A stretch of DNA of 64,000 nucleotides from an uncultured Bacteroides sp. (GCA_949289345.1 CASENS010000006.1:1-64000), one strand, 5' to 3'; shown: positions 26,032-35,098, counted from the first letter of the stretch. Notes: generated by a model not told the origin, from the sequence alone. A program made the numbers and translations.

Positions 26032-27159
26032 CTATTCTTCCAAAAAAGCCGTTACACACCACAATATCGGTGCTTGTCCATGCATGTTACCGGGTAAAGT
26101 ACGCCGGTTTAAATAGAACTGCCGGTCATTAGTTTTATTCGTACCTTCACAAACGCCTGCAATATCGCCTTTCTCGTCTATCTGTTCCACCAAGGCAATC
26201 CAAGCCTTACGTGCCGCAGGCGCATAAACCGCAGCATCCAGCCATCCTTTCTTAACGCCCTTAATCATGGCGTAAGCGAACATGGCCGAACCGGAAGTCT
26301 CGCTCCAACTGGTCGTGTCATCCACCAATTGTCCCCACAAGCCATCCGCCTTCTGACAACGCAGCAACGTCTCCATCATTTTACGATAAGAAGCCAAAAT
26401 CCGCTGACGATCCGGATTGTCAGCGGGCAGACACCCCAACAATTCCGTCATACCGGCAGCCATCCAGCCATTACCCCTCGCCCAAAAGAAAGGAACATCG
26501 GGCGCATGATAAAACAATCCGTTGGGACGCTGTATTTTATCCAAGTAGACTACCATCTCATGAGCAGCACGGTCTATGTACTTACGTTCTTTTGAGACGA
26601 GGTAAGCCTGCGACTGGATGGCAGTAATCATGAACATATCATCTATCCAATAACGGGTTTGCCAGGAAAGTCCCGCATCAAGCAACGCCTGATATTCGGC
26701 CTGGCGCTTCGTTTTATAAGGCATTTCCCACTGCGCATCGGCATACCACATTCCCATGTGCCAATAAATCTCCTTCCCGGTCTGCGCATACAACTGTAAA
26801 GGAATGACGCCGAATACCGTGTGGTCCACATGATCCGGCAGAGGCTGCAAACGGCGTTCGGGGCCAAAGATGGGCAAGAAACGGACCTCCAATTGACGCA
26901 ACAGTTCCTTATTTCCTGTAACATCCGCATAGCGCAATGCCCCAAACCAGGCACAAGTCTCCGGATAAGTAATTTCATTAGGAGGCGCAGGGTTAGCGTC
27001 AAAATTGGGATGTGGAACTTCTACAAAACGTTTGCTCACCAGCTGCCCCACCTCCGCAGGCGAAGTTCCTTGAGGCCAATTCCGAAAATCTTCTTGAGCA
27101 GACAAAAACGCCGGCATACAAGCCAGGCACGCACCTATTAATATTTTACGCATCATCAT
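26032..27159 (-). CDS. GH105 unsaturated uronyl hydrolase
   Basis: A 375-residue (alpha/alpha)6-barrel enzyme with a signal peptide (ILIGACLACMPAFLSAQ). Family signatures include AWFGALRYADVTGNKELL, WIDDMFMITAIQSQAY with the paired Asp residues, FFWARGNGWMAAGMTELL, and SETSGSAMFAYAMIKGV. GH105 removes an unsaturated uronic acid left by a polysaccharide lyase, classically from rhamnogalacturonan fragments. No recognised lyase is in the window, which makes the uncharacterised 646-residue protein of the same operon a suspect. The first three codons are all ATG, so the exact start could shift by two residues. It starts one base after the GH125 stop. Confidence 0.9.
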   Translation of the reverse strand: MMMRKILIGACLACMPAFLSAQEDFRNWPQGTSPAEVGQLVSKRFVEVPHPNFDANPAPPNEITYPETCAWFGALRYADVTGNKELLRQLEVRFLPIFGPERRLQPLPDHVDHTVFGVIPLQLYAQTGKEIYWHMGMWYADAQWEMPYKTKRQAEYQALLDAGLSWQTRYWIDDMFMITAIQSQAYLVSKERKYIDRAAHEMVVYLDKIQRPNGLFYHAPDVPFFWARGNGWMAAGMTELLGCLPADNPDRQRILASYRKMMETLLRCQKADGLWGQLVDDTTSWSETSGSAMFAYAMIKGVKKGWLDAAVYAPAARKAWIALVEQIDEKGDIAGVCEGTNKTNDRQFYLNRRTLPGNMHGQAPILWCVTAFLEE

Positions 27160-27160
27160 C

Positions 27161-28651
27161 TTATTTTTTATAGGTTATGCTATTCAACAAATCCAATTTT
27201 CCATCATCTATCAGCTTGAGTATCAGCTCGCCAAACAACGTATTTTGCCAAGCGAACCAAGCACGTGTAAATTTTTCCGCATCATTCTTGTGAAAAGACT
27301 CATGCATAAATCCCGTACCCGCATCTGTAGCCATCAGCATCTCCACGCATGTCTTGATTTCAACATCATCCTGACTGGTAAAGGCCTTCATCATAATGCT
27401 CATAGGCCATATCATGTCATAGCCGACGTGTGGTCCGCCTATACCTTCACCTGCCGCTCCATGAAAGAAATACGGGTTATCCTCACTCCACACAAACCGG
27501 CGCGTATTCTGATAAACCGTGTCGTTTATATCAACATCTCCCAAATAAGCCATTCCTAACAGGCTGGGAACGTTGGCGTCATCCATAATCAACTGGTTAC
27601 CAAAACCATCGACTTCAAATGCATAGATAGTACCATACCGGGGATGGTCATAAGTGGCATATTTCTTCAGCGCTTCGTCCACTTCGTTTGCCAACATGCG
27701 GCATTCATCCGCCAAGGCACTTTCCTTATTGACCGTTTCCAGAATTTCAGCAGCCTTGCGCAACGAAGTTACTGCAAAAAAATTAGCGGGAATCAAAAAC
27801 TGGTAGGTAGCCGCATCATCCGAAGGACGGAAACTGGAAACAATCAGCCCAACCGGCTTCACCGGATGGCCATAGCCATTATTGGACATTGTGTCCAACT
27901 GGCGTTCCGTTTTCCGCATAAAGCGGTATGGTCCAGGTCCGTCTTTACGCTGCTGCTCCTTAAAGGTCTTTACGATATTGGTTATGGCCTGTATCCATTG
28001 TTCATTAAAGATAGAAGCATCGCCCGTCACTTTCCAATAATGATAAGCAAGACGCAAAGGATAGCACAATGAATCTATCTCATATTTCCGTTCATGCAAC
28101 TCCGGTTTCATGTCCGTATCATCACTCATCCACGGACCGCCTGTAGCCCCATCATTGAAAGCGTTGGCATACGGATCTATATTGATGCATTTCCATTGCC
28201 GGAGAATGACACCTCGAAGCATTTTCTTCAACTGAGCATCCGAATTGGCAAACTGCACATAGGGCCACACTTGCGCTCCCGAATCACGCAGCCACATGGC
28301 GTGGATGTCACCGGTATAAACAAATGTATCGTCCTCGCCATCCAAAAGGCGATAGTGCACCGTAGTGTCCAAAGTGTTTGGAAAACAATTCTCAAACATC
28401 CATGCCAAATAAGGATTTGTCAGCATCTGCTTCACTTCCTGTATTTTTTTCTCAATGACATCCGAATGGAAAAGACGGTCTTGCACAGGTGGACGATTAG
28501 TGGTGTAGCGCCCGATGTTGTCACACGTCATAACAATCTCTTCGTCCGTATTCAAATGCACTCTTGGCATGTCAGCGCCTTGCGAAGCCAATGCATAAAG
28601 CAATCCACAGGCGCCAAATACAATTTTTCTACTCAGGAGTAACCTTTCCAT
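27161..28651 (-). CDS. GH125 exo-alpha-1,6-mannosidase
   Basis: A 496-residue protein from the ATG at 28651 (MERLLLSRKIVFGACGLLYA, a signal peptide). A longer reading from 28753 would overlap the upstream gene by about 100 bases. It shows the GH125 pattern: FVYTGDIHAMWLRDSGAQVW, NDGATGGPWMSDDTDMKPEL, YEIDSLCYPLRLAYHYW, SSFRPSDDAATYQFLIPANF and GFMHESFHKNDAEKFTRAWF. Characterised members are metal-independent inverting exo-alpha-1,6-mannosidases. It follows the GH76 gene by 8 bases, a common pairing for alpha-mannan breakdown: GH76 cuts the chain at the surface and GH125 finishes in the periplasm. Confidence 0.93.
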   Translation of the reverse strand: MERLLLSRKIVFGACGLLYALASQGADMPRVHLNTDEEIVMTCDNIGRYTTNRPPVQDRLFHSDVIEKKIQEVKQMLTNPYLAWMFENCFPNTLDTTVHYRLLDGEDDTFVYTGDIHAMWLRDSGAQVWPYVQFANSDAQLKKMLRGVILRQWKCINIDPYANAFNDGATGGPWMSDDTDMKPELHERKYEIDSLCYPLRLAYHYWKVTGDASIFNEQWIQAITNIVKTFKEQQRKDGPGPYRFMRKTERQLDTMSNNGYGHPVKPVGLIVSSFRPSDDAATYQFLIPANFFAVTSLRKAAEILETVNKESALADECRMLANEVDEALKKYATYDHPRYGTIYAFEVDGFGNQLIMDDANVPSLLGMAYLGDVDINDTVYQNTRRFVWSEDNPYFFHGAAGEGIGGPHVGYDMIWPMSIMMKAFTSQDDVEIKTCVEMLMATDAGTGFMHESFHKNDAEKFTRAWFAWQNTLFGELILKLIDDGKLDLLNSITYKK

Positions 28652-28659
28652 AGTTTTTT

Positions 28660-29859
28660 CTATTTTATTTTTAAACTTGATAATCTGGCATACATTTCTA
28701 TTAGGGCCGCTTGCGTCAACAGCCATTTGTGTTGCCCGTTTTCCGACCGGCACTCAACAAAGCTGTTATCCTCAAACAAACGATTTCCATTTGTATTATG
28801 CTCCCACATATAATCCAACGTCTCGATAAAAATTTCCAGATACTGAGGATCCTTATTGACAGCATAAGCTTCTTCAAAACCACGTAGCATAATGGAAACG
28901 AACCAGACGTTTCCATTCTTAATCCGTCGGAAAGGAAACCGCTCGTCCGGTCCTTCAAAAAAATAATCGCTGCACGCTTTAGACAATTTCTCCACAGCAT
29001 CCGTATACTGCGGTTCGCCGGTCAGCTGATATAGCAAAGCCGCCGCCTGCAACATCTGCCCACTATTGTAGGCATACTTTGTCTTATCAATTGTACCATC
29101 CAACCTTATGTTGTCATAATAAAGATAATCATCCGTATCCTGCAGGATGTTTTTAGTCCAATGATACAAATCCTTACCTGCCTTCAAATAAATTTCATTA
29201 CGGGTAGCACGATATAATTTCAAGGCCAGGACGGAAGCCGGAGCATTGGAACAGACGTTTTTGGATTTTTTCTTCTGTTCGCACCAGTAAATGCCACCCC
29301 CAAGCACGCTATCCCTACCACTTTCCAAGAATTCCCAAATCTGTTCCGCCTTATCCAGGTAGTTTTGTTTTCCAGTCAGCTCATAACTCTCCAAAAAATC
29401 GATTCCAAGCCAAATATTATCATCATAATAACGATCCGAATGACCGGCGTTTGCCAAGTAAGACTGGTAACACGGAGGAATGCGGGTTGTATCATAATAG
29501 CACTGAAGTCCGGGCAAAATCAGCTCGTCCAGCATTGCTTCATACCGTTGATTTCCGGTTGCACTCCATAAGGCGTTCACGGCGGAAAACAAGCCCGACG
29601 TAGGCCACAAGTATGCGACTTTGTCGCCCCGAATCGTATCGGCGTCATCAGCCAGGTAAGTCACTTTTTCATTATTTTTAGGGTAGGTTTCATTAAACAG
29701 ACAGGCTGTTTCCGCTTTGTAATATTTTAATGTACTGTCCAACAACATTTCAGCATTGCCGACAAACTTTTCATGCAGGCAAGGACGATGACTGCACGAA
29801 GTATATCCAAGAATTAAAAGCAGCAGCACTGCTTCTATAAACAATCGGTGATTTTCCAT
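28660..29859 (-). CDS. GH76 endo-alpha-1,6-mannanase, surface lipoprotein
   Basis: A 399-residue (alpha/alpha)6-barrel protein with a lipoprotein signal (LLLLILGYTSC, Cys at 22), so it is likely anchored to the outer membrane. The GH76 catalytic pair lies in HSDRYYDDNIWLGIDFLE, and further family blocks are VAYLWPTSGLFSAVNALW, SNAPASVLALKLYRATRN and YAYNSGQMLQAAALLYQLTG. It should cut an alpha-1,6-mannan backbone internally before import. It is the first gene of the minus-strand operon that runs to the GH2 gene. The importer expected to take up its products is missing apart from the truncated SusC at the far end. Confidence 0.93.
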   Translation of the reverse strand: MENHRLFIEAVLLLLILGYTSCSHRPCLHEKFVGNAEMLLDSTLKYYKAETACLFNETYPKNNEKVTYLADDADTIRGDKVAYLWPTSGLFSAVNALWSATGNQRYEAMLDELILPGLQCYYDTTRIPPCYQSYLANAGHSDRYYDDNIWLGIDFLESYELTGKQNYLDKAEQIWEFLESGRDSVLGGGIYWCEQKKKSKNVCSNAPASVLALKLYRATRNEIYLKAGKDLYHWTKNILQDTDDYLYYDNIRLDGTIDKTKYAYNSGQMLQAAALLYQLTGEPQYTDAVEKLSKACSDYFFEGPDERFPFRRIKNGNVWFVSIMLRGFEEAYAVNKDPQYLEIFIETLDYMWEHNTNGNRLFEDNSFVECRSENGQHKWLLTQAALIEMYARLSSLKIK

Positions 29860-30220
29860 GATACAACAAATTTAGCACCGGCAAATGTAACCAATAGTCT
29901 TCATTTTTATATTTCCGATTGTGCCAATAAAGTATTTGACAACAAAAAAAACGGTTTGAGAACAATGCCAGGAAACCGCCGAATGTGTTCTGCCTTGACA
30001 ATTTTATATTCGCTAATGCCAAAAGGCATTTGCAATGCCTACACAACTGTGCCAGACGACATCCGCATAACCAAATGCGAAGTTGGCTGGCAGAAAGTCC
30101 TTCAAAACATATAAGGCCGGCATAAATCCTTTAAAAGGACAGACAAATCCTTATTAAAAGACTCAAGAGCACTTAACTATTTGCAGAAGTTCAATATTCC
30201 GAGGCAGGAAAGCACTTACA
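29860..30220. other. Leader of the GH76 operon
   Basis: No gene seen. Minus-strand -7-like boxes TAAATTTG (29874-29867) and TACATTTG (29889-29882) precede the GH76 start; the second is better placed for a promoter. No -33 element stands out. Confidence 0.35.
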
Positions 30221-30221
30221 T

Positions 30222-30251
30222 AAAAAGCCCTTCCGAAGATTTCGGAAGAGC
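30222..30251 (-). terminator. Intrinsic terminator of the CCA-adding-type gene
   Basis: On the minus strand an 8-base perfect stem (30230-30237 with 30241-30248), extended by further pairs to 30227, is followed by five T (30226-30222). It lies about 60 bases after the stop of the nucleotidyltransferase gene. Confidence 0.8.
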
Positions 30252-30311
30252 CTTACACGTTACAGCGTATTCTGGTCAGAAACACGCAGACAACGATATC
30301 CGTTCTAAGTT

Positions 30312-31754
30312 TTATTTCCCCTCTTCCAGCGGTTTCAACCCCATCCTTGCCGCCCGCCGCAACATGAAAGCATATGCGGCATCGTGCTCATTAGGAATTT
30401 CTCCGTCCAGAATGGCATCCTTAATGGAACTTTTCAAAATGCCTATTTGAGGACAAGGAGGCAAGTTGAAAGCACGCATGATTTCCTCTCCGCTGACAGG
30501 CGGTTGGAAGTTACGGATGCGATCGCGTTCCTCCAAGTCTTTCAGTTTCTGACGAACCAACTGGAAATTGTCAAGAAAGCGTTTCTTACGTTCTGAGTTC
30601 TTCGAGGTAATATCAGCTTCACACAGCGTCATCAAGTCTTCGATATCGTCACCCGCCTCGAAAAGCAAGCGACGCACTGCGGAATCGGTCACTACATCAT
30701 CAGCCATCACAATGGGGCGCATGTGAAGGCCAACCAGTTTCTGCACGTATTTCATCTTCTCGTTCATGGGCAGTTTCATACGGCGGAACAGAGTGGGTAT
30801 CATCTTTTCACCTATATAGTTATGATTATGAAAAGTCCATCCAACCCGACAATCCCAACGTTTGGTAACAGGTTTCCCTATGTCATGCAACAATGCCGCC
30901 CAACGCAGCCACAGGTTATCAGTCACCCGACTAATATTATCCAACACTTCCAACGTATGATAAAAATTATCCTTATGCGAGCGCCCGTTGCGTGTCTCCA
31001 CTCCCTGCAAGGCAGCCAATTCAGGAAAAATCAGTTCAAGCAACCCGGAGCGCTCCAAATCCACAAATCCCCGCGAAGGCATGGGTGACAAAATAATCTT
31101 GTTCAACTCATCGGCAATACGCTCGTTCGAAACAATGCCAATCCGCTCACGATTGCGATGCAAAGCCTCAAAAGTATCATCATCAATGTAAAACTTCAGC
31201 TGAGTAGCAAAACGGATGCAACGCATCATGCGCAAGGGGTCGTCGCTAAACGTAATATCAGGGTCGAGCGGAGTACGGATTGTACGTTCTTTCAAATCAT
31301 CCAAGCCACCGAACGGGTCTACCAGCTCACCATAACGGGCACGATTAAGGCAGACCGCCAAAGCGTTAATGGTGAAATCACGTCTGTTCTGGTCATCTTC
31401 CAATGTGCCATCCTCAACGACAGGCTTACGTGAATCATGCGAATAAGACTCCTTACGGGCACCGACAAACTCTACCTCCCTATCGTGGAACTTCACTTGC
31501 GCCGTACCGAAATTGCGGAAAACCGAAAGATGTGCCCCACGTCCCAAACGTTTCCCCAAAGCCTCAGCCATACGTATGCCACTACCCACTACCACCACAT
31601 CAATGTCTTTGGAAGGACGTTCCAAAAACAGGTCGCGTACGTAACCGCCCACCACATAGCACTCCAAGCCTAAATCATCGGCTACCTCGGAAATCAAGCC
31701 AAAGATTTTATCACTAAACCGTTGTTTCAACTCGTCTGCAGTCAGTTCTATCAT
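30312..31754 (-). CDS. cca: CCA tRNA nucleotidyltransferase / poly(A) polymerase family protein with HD domain
   Basis: A 480-residue class II nucleotidyltransferase. The head domain carries LECYVVGGYVRDLFLERPSK and the metal-binding pair DIDVVVV, then DFTINALAV and the RNA-binding motif DPLRMMRCIRFATQL. A C-terminal HD phosphohydrolase domain follows (WAALLHDIGKPVTKRW). In Bacteroidetes this protein is taken to repair or add the 3' CCA of tRNAs, which fits here because none of the four tRNA genes in the window encodes CCA. I chose the ATG at 31754 rather than 31778 because a good minus-strand -7 box (31783-31776) would put transcription start after 31778. Confidence 0.9.
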   Translation of the reverse strand: MIELTADELKQRFSDKIFGLISEVADDLGLECYVVGGYVRDLFLERPSKDIDVVVVGSGIRMAEALGKRLGRGAHLSVFRNFGTAQVKFHDREVEFVGARKESYSHDSRKPVVEDGTLEDDQNRRDFTINALAVCLNRARYGELVDPFGGLDDLKERTIRTPLDPDITFSDDPLRMMRCIRFATQLKFYIDDDTFEALHRNRERIGIVSNERIADELNKIILSPMPSRGFVDLERSGLLELIFPELAALQGVETRNGRSHKDNFYHTLEVLDNISRVTDNLWLRWAALLHDIGKPVTKRWDCRVGWTFHNHNYIGEKMIPTLFRRMKLPMNEKMKYVQKLVGLHMRPIVMADDVVTDSAVRRLLFEAGDDIEDLMTLCEADITSKNSERKKRFLDNFQLVRQKLKDLEERDRIRNFQPPVSGEEIMRAFNLPPCPQIGILKSSIKDAILDGEIPNEHDAAYAFMLRRAARMGLKPLEEGK

Positions 31755-31775
31755 ATCAGTTTCTCTTTTAGCCGC

Positions 31776-31783
31776 CAAAAGTA
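31776..31783 (-). promoter_or_regulatory. -7 box of the CCA-adding-type gene
   Basis: The minus strand reads TACTTTTG, matching TAnnTTTG, 22 bases before the ATG at 31754. No -33 element at the usual distance is clear. Confidence 0.45.
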
Positions 31784-31848
31784 ATACAAAAAAGCGACAA
31801 ACAAGTCAAATGCCGGATAGTTTGCACACTTTCGCCATCGTTTTACAT

Positions 31849-31937
31849 CATTGGTTACCCACCCAAGTATTATTGGATACTTTGCCATTTATCCAACAAT
31901 CTTTTGCCATTTATCCTTGGATAGTTTTACGACCTGG
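31849..31937. repeat. Interspersed repeat, copy A
   Basis: Bases 31849-31892 match 50456-50499 at 41 of 44 positions. After an unrelated 18-base middle in each, 31911-31923 matches 50518-50530 exactly. The copies are colinear, 18,607 bases apart. Both contain a GGATACTTTG word. The copy lies between tRNA-Trp and the nucleotidyltransferase gene. Confidence 0.7.
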
Positions 31938-31985
31938 TTTCGATTTGCCCTCGAAATCCGGTTCCACTGATTTAACCATTCAAAC

Positions 31986-32016
31986 AAAAAGGCGGCTCCA
32001 CTTTTGTGTAACCGCC
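31986..32016 (-). terminator. Intrinsic terminator after tRNA-Trp
   Basis: On the minus strand a GGCGG/CCGCC stem (32012-32016 with 31991-31995) with inner pairing is followed by five T (31990-31986), 15 bases after the tRNA 3' end. Confidence 0.8.
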
Positions 32017-32030
32017 TAATTTCCAGCCCG

Positions 32031-32103
32031 CACGGGAAGAGAGGCTCGAACTCCCGACACTCGGTTTTGGAGACCGATGCTCTACCAACTGAGCTATTCC
32101 CGT
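32031..32103 (-). tRNA. tRNA-Trp (anticodon CCA)
   Basis: The minus strand folds into a full cloverleaf: acceptor ACGGGAA/TTCCCGT, D-arm GCTCAGTTGGTAGAGC, anticodon loop CTCCAAA giving CCA, and T-arm GGGAGTTCGAGCCTCTC. Discriminator G; the 3' CCA is not encoded. Its own promoter and terminator flank it. Confidence 0.95.
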
Positions 32104-32114
32104 ATTTGCGGCTG

Positions 32115-32146
32115 CAAAGGTATAAGGAAAGTTTCAAATTCGCAAG
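32115..32146 (-). promoter_or_regulatory. Promoter of tRNA-Trp
   Basis: On the minus strand TACCTTTG (32122-32115) matches TAnnTTTG and is the same word as in the tRNA-Ser promoter. A CTTG (32146-32143) sits 20 bases upstream as a weak -33 element. Confidence 0.55.
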
Positions 32147-32207
32147 GACATCGTCCTATTTTTTACGGAAATGCAAGCAGGCTGCAGCCACTTTCCAAAT
32201 ATTTCGC

Positions 32208-32215
32208 TATATTTG
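32208..32215 (+). promoter_or_regulatory. -7 box of the 5'-nucleotidase gene
   Basis: TATATTTG matches TAnnTTTG, 28 bases before the ATG at 32243. Confidence 0.45.
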
Positions 32216-32242
32216 CCCTCACAACCAATCGAAGTAACGAAC

Positions 32243-33985
32243 ATGAAAAGATACAGCGTCTTATTTACATTAGTCTTGCTCCTAATTTCTTCTTTAAACG
32301 CCCAAGAACGGGAAGTGAAGTTGAAAATAGTGCAGACAAGCGATATACACGGCAATTATTATCCATATGATTTCATCCGCCAACGCCAAGCGGAAGGAAG
32401 TCTGTCACGCATATGCAGCTATGTAAACGAAGAACGCAAAACATACGGAGGACGTCTGATATTGCTGGACAATGGAGACATTCTGCAAGGACAACCTACC
32501 GCCTATTACTATAATTATATAGACACGGCATCGGTGCATCTCTGCGCCGAAATGCTGAACTATATGAAGTATGACGCCGGGAACATAGGTAACCATGACA
32601 TAGAGACAGGGCGCAACGTGTTCGACCGCTGGGCAAAAGACTGTAAATTCCCCATACTGGGCGCCAACATCATAGAGACAGACACGGAGCAACCCCATTT
32701 CAAGCCCTACATCATTTTGGAACGCGAAGGAATAAGAATAGCTATAGTAGGCATGATAACTCCCGCCATACCAGCTTGGCTCCCCGAGGCACTTTGGCAA
32801 GGGCTACGCTTCGACGACATGGAGGAAACGGCACGCAAATGGATGGCAACCATACGCAAAGAAGAAAATCCCGACATCGTAATCGGCTTGTTCCACTCGG
32901 GAAAGAGACCTTATCGGCTCAACGGGAAATACAATGAAAACGCGTCGGCCGAAATAGCACGGAATGTCCCGGGATTTGATGCCGTGCTGATGGGACACGA
33001 CCATGCCCTGGCTTGTGAAAAGATAACGGACACCGCAGACGGCAATCCGGTATGGATTGTCAACCCGGCCAACAACGGGCTCATGGTAAGCGAAGTGGAA
33101 ATAAACGTCAAGCTAAATAACGGAACAGTAATAGAAAAGCGAGTAAAAAGCCAGTTAGTGTCAATGGAAAATTATGACGCCGATCCGGCCTTCATGGAGC
33201 AATTCGAGCCTCAACAAAGTAAAATCCGCCATTTTGTGTCACGCAAAATAGGCACGATAGACCAAACTATCTCTACCCGTCCCGCTTACTTCGGCCCCTC
33301 AGCTTTTGTCGACCTCATACACCAGCTACAATTAGAAATCAGCGGCGCCGACATTTCGCTGGCCGCGCCTTTGTCTTTCGACTCAGAAATACAAGCCGGC
33401 GACATTTGTGTCAGCGACATGTTCAACCTGTATAAGTACGAAAACATGCTCTATACCATGGAACTTTCCGGACGCGAAATCCGCAATGCGCTCGAAATGT
33501 CATACGCTTTGTGGACCAACCGGATGTCCTCCGCCTCGGACAATCTCCTTCTGCTACGTGAAAACCCACGACCGGGAGCGGAAGACCGGGCAAAGTTCGT
33601 AAACGCCAGCTACAACTTTGATTCAGCCGCCGGCATACGCTACACAGTTGACGTAACACAACCCGAAGGACATAAAGTACATATTGAAAGTATGGCTGAT
33701 GGAACCCCTTTCGATGAAGGCAAAATGTACAAAGTGGCCGTAAACTCCTATCGGGGAAACGGAGGAGGAGAACTTTTGACTAAAGGCGCAGGCATTCCCC
33801 AAGAAGAATTGGAGAAGCGCATCCTTGCCTCAACGGACAAAGACTTGCGCTACTATCTGATGCAATATATCGAACAAAGAGGACGAATTACCCCCCGTGC
33901 GCTGAACCAATGGAAATTCATACCGGAAGAATGGACCCAGCCAGCCTCTCAACGTGACTACCAACTTTTATTTGGAGGATTATAA
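32243..33985 (+). CDS. Exported 5'-nucleotidase / 2',3'-cyclic phosphodiesterase family protein
   Basis: A 580-residue periplasmic metallophosphoesterase of the UshA/CpdB type. The ATG at 32243 starts a signal peptide (SVLFTLVLLLISSLNAQ). The metal-binding motifs run in order: IVQTSDIHGNYYP, LLDNGDILQG, GNIGNHDIE, LFHSG and VLMGHDHALACE. The C-terminal substrate domain is marked by LAAPLSFDSEIQAGDI and VAVNSYRGNGGGELLTKGAG. It should hydrolyse extracellular nucleotides for scavenging; the exact substrate is not set by the motifs. It ends six bases inside the end of the convergent Crp-type gene. Confidence 0.9.
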   Translation: MKRYSVLFTLVLLLISSLNAQEREVKLKIVQTSDIHGNYYPYDFIRQRQAEGSLSRICSYVNEERKTYGGRLILLDNGDILQGQPTAYYYNYIDTASVHLCAEMLNYMKYDAGNIGNHDIETGRNVFDRWAKDCKFPILGANIIETDTEQPHFKPYIILEREGIRIAIVGMITPAIPAWLPEALWQGLRFDDMEETARKWMATIRKEENPDIVIGLFHSGKRPYRLNGKYNENASAEIARNVPGFDAVLMGHDHALACEKITDTADGNPVWIVNPANNGLMVSEVEINVKLNNGTVIEKRVKSQLVSMENYDADPAFMEQFEPQQSKIRHFVSRKIGTIDQTISTRPAYFGPSAFVDLIHQLQLEISGADISLAAPLSFDSEIQAGDICVSDMFNLYKYENMLYTMELSGREIRNALEMSYALWTNRMSSASDNLLLLRENPRPGAEDRAKFVNASYNFDSAAGIRYTVDVTQPEGHKVHIESMADGTPFDEGKMYKVAVNSYRGNGGGELLTKGAGIPQEELEKRILASTDKDLRYYLMQYIEQRGRITPRALNQWKFIPEEWTQPASQRDYQLLFGGL

Positions 33986-34564
33986 GACCCCCGCACGCAC
34001 CCGGCTCAATGTTTCAGGCGTCATAAGCAAATAAGAAGCAATGTGCGAAAGCGGCGCACGCTTAATGACTTCCGGTTGAGTATTCATGAGGTTATTGTAC
34101 CGTTCACGGGCTGTCTCAAAGCGCCAAGAATCAGCCTTTATCTGAGAAGTAATCAATGAATGTTCCAGCATCTTCCTATAAAACAGATTGAGTTCCCACG
34201 ACACTTCAGTCTGAAGCATCAATTTGTCATAAGGCAACATGTATGCCGTACCATCCTCCAAAGCCTCAATCATCAAGCGGGTAGGTTCTTGTTTCAACAA
34301 ACTCTCAATACACATCACGATACACCCTTCGTAAGAAAAGTGTTCGGTAATGTCCTTTCCATTCTTATAATAGAACTGGCGCACCATGCCCTTGCCAATA
34401 AAGGCGATATAATGACTGACCTGCCCTTCGGACAAAATCAATTCGCCTTTTTCAAAGTCACGTCTCTCCAAAAGCTGCTCAACCAGCTTTCTTCCCTCAA
34501 GGTTCATACGCGGATAACGGGAATTGACTGCAGCTGTTACGGTTTCTCTTAATAATGTATCCAT
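33980..34564 (-). CDS. Crp/Fnr-family transcriptional regulator
   Basis: A 194-residue protein from the ATG at 34564. The cyclic-nucleotide-binding beta roll spans about 25-125 (FEKGELILSEGQVSHYIAFI, GMVRQFYYKNGKDITEHFSY). A dimerisation helix follows, then a short C-terminal region (LSHIASYLLMTPETLSRVRA) corresponding to the recognition helix of the winged-helix domain. This short, degenerate form is common among Bacteroidetes Crp-like regulators. The residues that contact cAMP in E. coli Crp are not evident, so the ligand is unknown. It has its own -7 box at 34599-34592 and converges with the nucleotidase gene. Confidence 0.85.
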   Translation of the reverse strand: MDTLLRETVTAAVNSRYPRMNLEGRKLVEQLLERRDFEKGELILSEGQVSHYIAFIGKGMVRQFYYKNGKDITEHFSYEGCIVMCIESLLKQEPTRLMIEALEDGTAYMLPYDKLMLQTEVSWELNLFYRKMLEHSLITSQIKADSWRFETARERYNNLMNTQPEVIKRAPLSHIASYLLMTPETLSRVRAGVL

Positions 34565-34591
34565 TAAACCATTCTGTTTATAAATGCAATG

Positions 34592-34599
34592 CAAAGATA
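34592..34599 (-). promoter_or_regulatory. -7 box of the Crp/Fnr-type gene
   Basis: The minus strand reads TATCTTTG, a TAnnTTTG match 28 bases upstream of the ATG at 34564. Confidence 0.45.
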
Positions 34600-34778
34600 A
34601 TGCAAATTGGGCGCAGAACAATCAAGACGGCATGAATTTGTTATGTCTGAATGCGACTTACCTTATGAGCAGAGATAAAAGAGCGGACAGAAGGGACATT
34701 TTTTCAGACTTATAATTTTGAACGATAGCCGTTTAAGTAAAGCGTGAAAAGAATGAGCAAAAAATTATAGTCAAAAGG

Positions 34779-34810
34779 TTTGCATAGTCCAAAACTTTCT
34801 TCTACCTTTG
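34779..34810 (+). promoter_or_regulatory. Promoter of the Ser-Lys-Glu tRNA operon
   Basis: TTTG (34779-34782) and TACCTTTG (34803-34810) are separated by 20 bases, a very good match to the Bacteroidetes promoter. The first tRNA starts 30 bases later. Confidence 0.7.
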
Positions 34811-34840
34811 CAGCGCATTTGAAAAAATGCTGGTCACTAA

Positions 34841-34927
34841 GGAAGTTTGGGTGAGTGGCTGAAACCAGCAGTTTGCTAAACTGCCGTACGGGTTACCGTA
34901 CCGGGGGTTCGAATCCCCCAGCTTCCG
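34841..34927 (+). tRNA. tRNA-Ser (anticodon GCT)
   Basis: An 87-base cloverleaf with the long variable arm of serine tRNAs (CCGTACGGGTTACCGTACCG). Anticodon loop TTGCTAA gives GCT, reading AGC/AGT codons. Acceptor GGAAGTT pairs with AGCTTCC; the discriminator is G and CCA is not encoded. Confidence 0.95.
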
Positions 34928-34941
34928 CAGAGTGCCGATTT

Positions 34942-35014
34942 GCACTCTTAGCTCAGTTGGTAGAGCAACTGACTCTTAATCAGTGGGTCCAGGGTTCGAA
35001 TCCCTGAGGGTGTA
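34942..35014 (+). tRNA. tRNA-Lys (anticodon CTT)
   Basis: A 73-base cloverleaf: D-arm GCTCAGTTGGTAGAGC, anticodon stem-loop ACTGACTCTTAATCAGT giving CTT, T-arm CAGGGTTCGAATCCCTG. Acceptor GCACTCT pairs with AGGGTGT with a G-U at the first pair. Discriminator A; no encoded CCA. Confidence 0.93.
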
Positions 35015-35026
35015 CAAATATGAAAT

Positions 35027-35098
35027 GGTGGATTCGTCTAGCGGCTAGGACACATGCCTCTCACGCATGGAACACGAGTTCGATTCTCGTATCCACTA
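35027..35098 (+). tRNA. tRNA-Glu (anticodon CTC)
   Basis: A 72-base cloverleaf with the glutamate-type D-arm GTCTAGCGGCTAGGAC, anticodon loop CTCTCAC giving CTC for GAG codons, and T-arm ACGAGTTCGATTCTCGT. Acceptor GGTGGAT pairs with ATCCACT, again with G-U first. Discriminator A; no encoded CCA. Confidence 0.92.
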
